The notes under the pieces are model-generated. The model did no database searches, was not told the origin of the DNA, and saw only the letters and a program-made list of their open reading frames with translations. This document shows positions 50,755 to 55,922 of a stretch of DNA of 55,922 nt, piece by piece. Numbering within the stretch: position 1 is the stretch's first letter; each line of letters opens with the position of its first letter. Origin of the DNA: JAHIQC01 sp964565645 (GTDB lineage Bacteria > Actinomycetota > Coriobacteriia > Anaerosomatales > JAHIQC01); contig CAZMFQ010000013.1 in assembly GCA_964565645.1 (NCBI GenBank), positions 1-55,922 of the forward strand, in the 5' to 3' direction. Both the position numbers and the translations under genes were made by a program.

Positions 50755-51476
50755 GTGGCCGCGTCCGCGTTGAAGCGGTAGCCGAGGCCCCACGCCGTGC
50801 CGATGAGCGTCGGGTTCGAGGGGTCCTCCTCGATCTTGGCCCGCAGGCGGCGCACGTGCACCTGGACGGTCGCGAAGTCGCCGCCGAACTCCTCGTCCCA
50901 GACCTGCTGGTAGATCTGCGCCTTGGTATACACACGGCCCGGATGCGCGGCCAGGAGTCGCAGGATCCCGAACTCCGTAGCCGTGAGCTCGACGGGGACG
51001 CCCCTCACGCTCGCGGTGAACGTCGCCGTGTCGATGCGCACGGGACCGGCGCACACGATCTCATCGGCCGCTGCCTGGCCGGCAGCACCGCCCTCGCGCT
51101 TGCTCGCGGAGTACCGGCGCAGGTGCGCCTTCACGCGCGCGACCAGTTCGACCGGCGAAAAGGGCTTGGTCATGTAGTCGTCGGCACCGATTCCCAGGCC
51201 GACGGCCATGTCCACATCGGAGTCCCGAGCAGAGAGCATCATGATCGGGATGTCGGAGCTCGAGCGGATCCGACGCGCCACCTCGTAGCCGTCGATGCCC
51301 GGAAGCATGATGTCGAGGATCGCCATGACGTGCGCCGAGGAGTCGAACAGGTCCACGGCGGTCTCCCCGTCGTGCGCCGTATCGACCCCGTATCCCTCGT
51401 TCTCGAGATTCATCGAGACGACGTTGACGATCGTGTCCTCGTCATCGACGACGAGTATCCGGCCCTTGCCGTTCAC
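50751..51476 (-). CDS. OmpR/PhoB-family response regulator
   Basis: 241 residues, GTG start with GGAGGGGG upstream. Receiver with Asp11-Asp12, phospho-acceptor Asp55 (AILDIMLPGIDG) and Lys in TKPFSP. Linker, then a winged-helix output domain (ELTATEFGILRLLAAHPGRV, VQVHVRRLRAKIEEDPSNPT, GLGYRF). It is followed by its sensor kinase. The neighbouring ABC-2 exporter operon (47.0-49.7 kb) is a plausible target, since such kinases without a big sensor often control adjacent exporters (inference). Confidence 0.94.
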   Translation of the reverse strand: MNGKGRILVVDDEDTIVNVVSMNLENEGYGVDTAHDGETAVDLFDSSAHVMAILDIMLPGIDGYEVARRIRSSSDIPIMMLSARDSDVDMAVGLGIGADDYMTKPFSPVELVARVKAHLRRYSASKREGGAAGQAAADEIVCAGPVRIDTATFTASVRGVPVELTATEFGILRLLAAHPGRVYTKAQIYQQVWDEEFGGDFATVQVHVRRLRAKIEEDPSNPTLIGTAWGLGYRFNADAAT

Positions 51477-51606
51477 CCGATGCCCCCTCCGGACGCACCC
51501 GCTACCGTGCTCAGTCTACCCTCTGCGCCCCGCGCCTGCGCCACACGCACGCGAACGGCAGAGGCCCGGTCGGCTGTGCCGGACCAGGCCTCTGGGTTTC
51601 GGTATC

Positions 51607-51681
51607 TGGTGGGCGATGAGGGATTCGAACCCCCGACCTCTTCCGTGTAAAGGAAGCACTCTCCCGCTGAGTTAATCGCCC
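51607..51681 (-). tRNA. tRNA-Val (TAC), CCA encoded
   Basis: 75 bases. Acceptor GGGCGAT pairs with ATCGCCC; anticodon stem CTTCC/GGAAG around loop TTTACAC, anticodon TAC; T-loop TTCGAAT; discriminator A and genomic CCA. In tandem with tRNA-Glu, 37 bases apart. Confidence 0.97.
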
Positions 51682-51718
51682 GTCGACACGACTGCGCGTG
51701 CGCGGGACATTCTACCAC

Positions 51719-51794
51719 TGGTGCCCCCAGAAGAATTCGAATCTCCGTTTCCGACCTGAGGGGCCGGCGTCCTTGGCCGCTAGACGATGGGGGC
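51719..51794 (-). tRNA. tRNA-Glu (CTC), CCA encoded
   Basis: 76 bases. Acceptor GCCCCCA pairs with TGGGGGC; anticodon stem CCGGC/GTCGG (one G-T) around loop CCCTCAG, anticodon CTC; discriminator A and genomic CCA. The T-arm is GGAGA-TTCGAAT-TCTTC, so the nearly universal G53-C61 closing pair is A-T here. Confidence 0.93.
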
Positions 51795-51826
51795 ATGGTA
51801 TTCCTCGGCAGGAAAGCGGATGAGCC

Positions 51827-52576
51827 TTAGCGCTGCCTCGAGGAAGGCGGCGCGACCGAGTCCATCGCGGCGAGCAGGCGTTCGGCGAGATCCCGGGCCT
51901 GATCCGGAAGGTACTCGTAGCCTTCGGCGATCCGGTATGTCCCCGCGACATGGCTGATGACGACCGGCCCGGAACCGAAGGTCCACAGCGCCCCGCGGTC
52001 CTTGCCCCGAAAGTACGACGTCTTGGGCTGCTCGAAGGTGATCTCTTCGACCGCCTCCCATGGCAGCGAGATGTAGCGGACCTTCCTGCCGAAGATCTCG
52101 CGCCGCACCTCTATGTGGTCACCGAACACGATGATCCGCTCCCACCCGAAGAGCGACCACAGCGCAGGGATGCCGGCGAAAGCGAAGATGCCGATCGCGA
52201 ACAAGAAGGCTTCGGAGTTGCGCGTGAAGGCGAAGATCAGCAGCGCCCCGATCGGCAGCACGAGAGCGGGGATCTTGTTCGTCTCGCGCGTCGACGGGAC
52301 CGACTCCACGGAAACGGGCGGCGCACTCGTCGGCGAAGCGGCGGGCGCGAGGCTGGGGCGCGCGGGGGTCGCGGAGGCGGGAACCGCGGGCGAGGGCATC
52401 GCGGGTGACGCCGCGGCGGGTGGCCGGCTCGCGGTCATCGGTCGGGCGCCCGGTTTGGGCGCATCGGGTGGCGGCCCCAGGAGCGGGTTGCCGCTCGAGG
52501 GCAGCGCGAACCCGCAGGCGGAGCACATGAGCTGCTTGCGGGCCGTCTTGGCGCCGCACATCGGACACTTCGGCAT
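51827..52576 (-). CDS. Zinc-ribbon, PH-like membrane protein
   Basis: 249 residues, ATG start. Residues 1-25 are a zinc ribbon (KCPMCGAKTARKQLMCSACG). Residues 30-100 are a Pro/Ala/Ser linker. Two helices follow (about 104-145), and a C-terminal PH-like domain (ERIIVFGDHIEVRREIFGRK ... WEAVEEITFEQ) as in bPH membrane proteins. The related protein encoded just upstream has the same helix and PH part, without the ribbon. Bacterial PH membrane proteins are poorly understood. One base from the upstream gene; same operon as the two flavoproteins. Confidence 0.8.
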   Translation of the reverse strand: MPKCPMCGAKTARKQLMCSACGFALPSSGNPLLGPPPDAPKPGARPMTASRPPAAASPAMPSPAVPASATPARPSLAPAASPTSAPPVSVESVPSTRETNKIPALVLPIGALLIFAFTRNSEAFLFAIGIFAFAGIPALWSLFGWERIIVFGDHIEVRREIFGRKVRYISLPWEAVEEITFEQPKTSYFRGKDRGALWTFGSGPVVISHVAGTYRIAEGYEYLPDQARDLAERLLAAMDSVAPPSSRQR

Positions 52577-52577
52577 C

Positions 52578-53078
52578 TCAGTCCTCCCGGACCGTCGGAA
52601 GCGGTGAGCCGAACAGCACCTCGCGCAGCTGCCGCGCGATCGCCTCGGCGGTCGCGCGGTCTTTGTAGAGCGACTGTCCGAAGCGGATGTAGGCGTTGGG
52701 GGTCTGGATGCGGATGGGGCCCTCGGAGAACGACCAGACCTCCTGGTCGCGGTCCTCGGGCTCCGCGAGCGCCTCTATGCCGCGCGGCTTGGGAAGCAGC
52801 TCGACGGCCTCGACCTCCTGCCGGGGTACGGAAAGCCGCTTGACCGTAACGCCGAACAGGCGCCGTTCAAGGCGCAGCTCGCTCGCGTCGACGATCACCC
52901 ACTCCCAGCCGAACGTCGAGAACAGGTCGTGCGTGATGAAGGGGACGAAGATCAGCAGGACCACACCACGGGTGATCAGATCGACCACCGCGGCGAGAAA
53001 GACCGCGATCACGATCACGAAGATCGCGAGCTTCCACCACTGGCGCGTGCCGGGTATACGCACCTCGAGGTGGTTCAC
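52578..53078 (-). CDS. PH-like membrane protein
   Basis: 166 residues, GTG start overlapping the upstream flavoprotein stop (GTGA). Two helices at about 15-60 (LAIFVIVIAVFLAAVVDLIT) followed by a PH-like domain (EWVIVDASELRLERRLFGVT ... SVPRQEVEAVELLPKPRG). The block GWEWVIVDASELRLERRLFG aligns with GWERIIVFGDHIEVRREIFG of the neighbouring zinc-ribbon protein, which shows that the two arose by duplication. Function unknown. Confidence 0.75.
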   Translation of the reverse strand: MNHLEVRIPGTRQWWKLAIFVIVIAVFLAAVVDLITRGVVLLIFVPFITHDLFSTFGWEWVIVDASELRLERRLFGVTVKRLSVPRQEVEAVELLPKPRGIEALAEPEDRDQEVWSFSEGPIRIQTPNAYIRFGQSLYKDRATAEAIARQLREVLFGSPLPTVRED

Positions 53079-54712
53079 GCCGCACCCGACCCGTAGCGCT
53101 CAAGCACGGCCTCGGCGCAGCGCATGCCGTCGACCGCGGCCGTCATGATGCCGCCTGCATATCCCGCGCCCTCGCCGCACGGATACACGCCGCGCAGGTT
53201 GGACTGGTATGAGTCGTCGCGCAGGATGCGCACCGGCGACGACGAGCGCGTCTCGACCCCGGTGAGCACCGCGTCGGCCGAGGCGAACCCCCGCAGACGC
53301 CGGTCGAACACCGGAGCGGCCTCGCGCAGAGCGCCCGCGGCGAACGCGGGCAGGCAGCGCGCCAGGTCGGTCCACTCCACGCCGATCGGGTAGGTCGGCG
53401 CCACGCTTCCCGGCCCTGTCGAAGCCACACCCCTGATGAAGTCGCCGAGGAGCTGCGCCGGGGCCCGGTAGCCTCCACCGCCGAGCTCGAAGGCCGCCCG
53501 CTCCCAGCGGCGCTGGAACTCCACGCCCGCAAGCGGGTCGTCGCTGCCGAAGTCGGCGGGGACGACGTTGACGAGGAACCCTGCGTTCGAGTTGGCCCCG
53601 TCGCGCGCGAACCGGCTCATGCCGTTGCTGACCACACCGCCCGCCTCACTCGCCGCGGCCACGACCTCCCCGCCCGGGCACATGCAGAAGGTGTACGCTG
53701 AGCGCCCGCTCGCGAGGTGGACCGAGAGCTTGTACTCCGCCGCACCGAGCGCGGGATGCCCCGCCGCCGAGCCGTACTGCGCGCGGTCGACCGCCAACCG
53801 GTCGTGCTCGATGCGCACTCCGATCGAGAACGGCTTCTGCGCCAGGCGCGCGCGACGGCGCCCGAGCATCTCGAACACGTCGCGGGCACTGTGGCCGGCG
53901 GCGAGCACGAGCGCCTCTGCCGCGAACTCCTCACGTCCGCGCGCACTCTCGGTCACCACCCCGCGGAGTGCGCCGTCATCGTCGAGGTCGATGTCGACCA
54001 GACGCGTCCCGAAGCGGACCTCGCCGCCGAGCGACTCGATCTCGAGCCGCAGGCGCTTGACCGCGCCTGTGAGCTGGTCGGTCCCGATGTGCGGCTTGGC
54101 CTGCCACAGGATCTCCTCGGCAGCGCCTGCCGCCACGAGCGCCTCAAGAACGCTGCGGATCCGGGGATTGTGGGCGTTGGTGGTGAGCTTGCCGTCCGAG
54201 AACGTGCCCGCACCGCCCTCGCCGAACTGGATGTTGGACTCGGGGTCGAGAACCCCGTCGCGCATGAACGTCGCGACCGCGCGGATGCGCTCGTCGACCG
54301 GGGCTCCCCGCTCGAGCACGATGGGCCACGCTCCGGCTCGCGCCAGCGTCAGAGCGGCGAACAGCCCGCCGGGACCGGTACCGACGACCACGGGGGAAAG
54401 CGCGGGCGGCGAGCCGAGACGGGGCACCGACGACGCGGGCTCGGGGACTGCGAGGTAGACGTCGGCGCTGGCGAGCCGCTCGACGACCTCGGCCTCGCTC
54501 GGCGCCGCACCGGCCGCAAGCGTCACGCCGAGCGTCGCCACGAAGTGCACGTTGCTCTTGCGGCGCGCATCGACGGAACGCTTGATCACGCGGATCGGGC
54601 CGAGCAGCTCCTCGGCCAGCCCGAGCCGCCTCGCGACGACACTCCTGAGTACCGCCGAGGAGCCGGGCGTGCCCGCCGAGAGCGGCAGGTCGAGGTTGCG
54701 AATCTCGATCAC
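53075..54712 (-). CDS. FAD-dependent oxidoreductase (uncharacterised dehydrogenase family)
   Basis: 545 residues. An N-terminal ferredoxin-fold-like segment of about 90 residues, then the dinucleotide-binding motif VVVGTGPGGLFAALTLARAG with ERGAPVDERI; DPESNIQFGEGGAGTFSDGK and LTTNAHNP are the family hallmark (NAD(FAD)-utilising dehydrogenase, COG2509); the closing FAD motif is YPCGEGAGYAGGIMTAAVDG. Its substrate is not known for any member. The start overlaps the stop of the upstream flavoprotein by four bases (ATGA). Confidence 0.9.
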   Translation of the reverse strand: MIEIRNLDLPLSAGTPGSSAVLRSVVARRLGLAEELLGPIRVIKRSVDARRKSNVHFVATLGVTLAAGAAPSEAEVVERLASADVYLAVPEPASSVPRLGSPPALSPVVVGTGPGGLFAALTLARAGAWPIVLERGAPVDERIRAVATFMRDGVLDPESNIQFGEGGAGTFSDGKLTTNAHNPRIRSVLEALVAAGAAEEILWQAKPHIGTDQLTGAVKRLRLEIESLGGEVRFGTRLVDIDLDDDGALRGVVTESARGREEFAAEALVLAAGHSARDVFEMLGRRRARLAQKPFSIGVRIEHDRLAVDRAQYGSAAGHPALGAAEYKLSVHLASGRSAYTFCMCPGGEVVAAASEAGGVVSNGMSRFARDGANSNAGFLVNVVPADFGSDDPLAGVEFQRRWERAAFELGGGGYRAPAQLLGDFIRGVASTGPGSVAPTYPIGVEWTDLARCLPAFAAGALREAAPVFDRRLRGFASADAVLTGVETRSSSPVRILRDDSYQSNLRGVYPCGEGAGYAGGIMTAAVDGMRCAEAVLERYGSGAA

Positions 54713-55922
54713 GCGGGGCCGTCCGTGCTTGAGCCGCCTGCGGCACGAGCCAGGGTGCTGCGGGCGGCGTCACGCCCGGCGACGATGCCGGACGCCCAGG
54801 CCCAGTGCAGGTTGAAGCCGCCGCACCGGCCGTCGACATCGAGCACCTCGCCGGCGGCGTACAACCCGGGCGCAAGGCGCGACTCCATCGTGGCGGGATC
54901 GAACTCGGCGGTCGATGCGCCGCCGCGGGTGACCTGCGCCTGGCGTGGGTCTCCGATGCCCAGGACGTCGAGCCGAAAGCCCTTGAGCAGGCCCGCCATG
55001 CACGCCGCGGAGAGCGTCGAGGCCGGCGCGGACGGATCGGCGCCCGCCGCGCGCAGCACGGCGTCGGCGACGCGGCTGTGCAGCATCCCGTCAAAGAACG
55101 TCCCCGCACTGCGCCACCCGAGCGACGCGAGCCTGGCCTGAAGCATCTGCTCGAGACTCTCCGGCGAGATGTCGGGCAGGAAATCGATCGCGAGCACGCG
55201 CCCGGCGTCGAGCGCGCGCGAGAGGTCGAACACCATGATGCCGCTCACGCCGTACTCCCGGAACAGGAGCTCGCCGCGCTCGGTCGCCACGGGCGCATCC
55301 TGCTCGTCGAGAAGGCTCGCGGCACACTTCACGCGGACTCCCGAAAGCCCCCGGATGGGCGCGGTCTCGGTCTTGAGCGGGCCGAGGACCGGCGCACACG
55401 CCGTCTCCGTGTGGCCTGCCTGTGCGAGCACCGGGCTGCCGCCGCCGCTTGCGACGATCACGGCATCGGCGTCGAGCCGCACGCCCGCGCTCGATGTGAT
55501 CTCGAACCCGCCCGCGGGCGCGGACGCCACCGAGGCGACCTCGAAGCCGTAGCGCTCCTCGACACCGAGGTGCGCGATCTCGAGGCGCAGGACCTCGAGC
55601 ACGGAAGCCGCGGCGTTGGTGACCGGGTAGATGCGCCCCTCGTCGTCGGCGTACGTCAGCAGGCCCAGTTCGCCGAAGAAGTCGCGGATGGCGGGGCACC
55701 CGTACGCGGCGAGCACCGGCTCCACGAACGCGGGATCGTTGTACGCGGACGGCGCGACGTGCAGGTTCGACAGGTTGCAGCGCCCGTTGCCGCTCGCGAG
55801 GATCTTGCGCCCGACCCGATCACCGGCCTCGGCCAGCGTAACTGCGGCGCCGGCGCGAGCCGCCGAAGCGGCGGCGCACAGACCCGCCGCGCCGCCGCCT
55901 ACCACAAGCACCCTGGGCTGTC
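54709..55922 (-). CDS. BaiN/HI0933-family flavoprotein, partial (5' end outside window)
   Basis: The frame is open to the right edge; codons before the GTG at 55911 read QPR followed by VLVVGGGAAGL, so the real start probably lies beyond the window. 404 codons are visible. FAD motif VVGGGAAGLCAAASAARAGA, then GRKILASGNGRCNLSN (the HI0933 hallmark), SGGGSPVLAQ and the C-terminal GLYAAGEVLDVDGRCGGFNL block. Relatives include the aminoacetone oxidase family and the bile-acid enzyme BaiN; substrate here unknown. Confidence 0.88.
   Translation of the reverse strand, partial: QPRVLVVGGGAAGLCAAASAARAGAAVTLAEAGDRVGRKILASGNGRCNLSNLHVAPSAYNDPAFVEPVLAAYGCPAIRDFFGELGLLTYADDEGRIYPVTNAAASVLEVLRLEIAHLGVEERYGFEVASVASAPAGGFEITSSAGVRLDADAVIVASGGGSPVLAQAGHTETACAPVLGPLKTETAPIRGLSGVRVKCAASLLDEQDAPVATERGELLFREYGVSGIMVFDLSRALDAGRVLAIDFLPDISPESLEQMLQARLASLGWRSAGTFFDGMLHSRVADAVLRAAGADPSAPASTLSAACMAGLLKGFRLDVLGIGDPRQAQVTRGGASTAEFDPATMESRLAPGLYAAGEVLDVDGRCGGFNLHWAWASGIVAGRDAARSTLARAAGGSSTDGPA

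Noticed and set aside
51607..51794. tRNA pair as an integration (att) site
   Set aside because: No direct repeat of the tRNA 3' ends and no integrase is found in the window.

Overview
The window is a high-GC (about two thirds G+C by eye), densely packed bacterial chromosome segment. Gene content points to a Gram-positive actinobacterial lineage, most likely an uncultured or anaerobic Coriobacteriia-type organism: a pyruvate/2-oxoacid:ferredoxin oxidoreductase and small ferredoxins (anaerobic metabolism), three cell-wall-binding-repeat-2 (CWB2) surface proteins, a heliorhodopsin, actinobacterial-style overlapping start/stop codons (GTGA, ATGA) and many GTG starts. The taxonomic placement is an inference from gene content, not a measured result. 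No phage, transposon, integrase, CRISPR array or rRNA was found, so this reads as ordinary chromosome with some unusual genes. No gene-free stretch exceeds 300 bases.

Layout. 1-5.2 kb (minus): two related membrane proteins, a DUF362 iron-sulfur protein with a DnaA-like lid domain at its N-terminus, a ROK sugar kinase and a degenerate ImmA/IrrE-like protein. 5.4-8.8 kb (plus): a HEAT-repeat protein and an HD-GYP-like protein that share an N-terminal domain. 8.8-16.3 kb (minus): an ArgO-type exporter, then a complete chemosensory operon (transcribed STAS, cheY, cheA, MCP, cheW, cheR, cheB) behind a candidate sigma-28-class promoter. 16.4-19.9 kb (minus): a secreted coiled-coil protein, a PAS histidine kinase and tRNA-Phe. 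19.95-25 kb (minus): three tandem CWB2 proteins. 25.2-26.3 kb: a metallophosphoesterase, then a noncoding gap carrying a parS-like half-palindrome and a tight cluster of DnaA-box-like 9-mers. 26.3-29.9 kb (minus): por genes (porG, porD, porA, porB) interrupted by a plus-strand hemerythrin gene. 30-34.3 kb: an AI-2E-family transporter, an acyl-CoA synthetase with its HTH-cupin regulator, and a divergent heliorhodopsin. 34.4-40.7 kb: an amidohydrolase, several membrane proteins, a BrkB-family gene broken by one in-frame TGA, cardiolipin synthase, a potassium channel and a large membrane protein. 40.85 kb: tRNA-Asp. 41.1-44.1 kb (plus): a PsiE-like protein, a stand-alone CarH-type B12-binding protein and a MacB-type ABC transporter in one operon. 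44.1-51.5 kb: DUF72 protein, small conserved protein, ferredoxin, zinc-ribbon membrane protein, release-factor-like GGQ protein, an ABC-2 exporter operon and a two-component system. 51.6-51.8 kb: tRNA-Val and tRNA-Glu. 51.8-55.9 kb (minus): two PH-like membrane proteins and two FAD-dependent oxidoreductases, the last running off the right edge.

The most interesting signals are: (i) a 9-mer, GCCGAGGAG, found by eye about 37 times on both strands, in several reading frames and in noncoding DNA, where about one would be expected; (ii) a DnaA-lid/DUF362 fusion; (iii) DnaA-box and parS-like sites in an intergenic gap; (iv) a CarH-type cobalamin sensor domain without a DNA-binding domain beside an exporter, with a heliorhodopsin 7 kb away; (v) several sensory or enzymatic proteins that keep the family fold but have lost one hallmark residue (HD-GYP with YD, ImmA with HSMGH, hemerythrin with a His replaced by Gln, ABC ATPase without LSGGQ).
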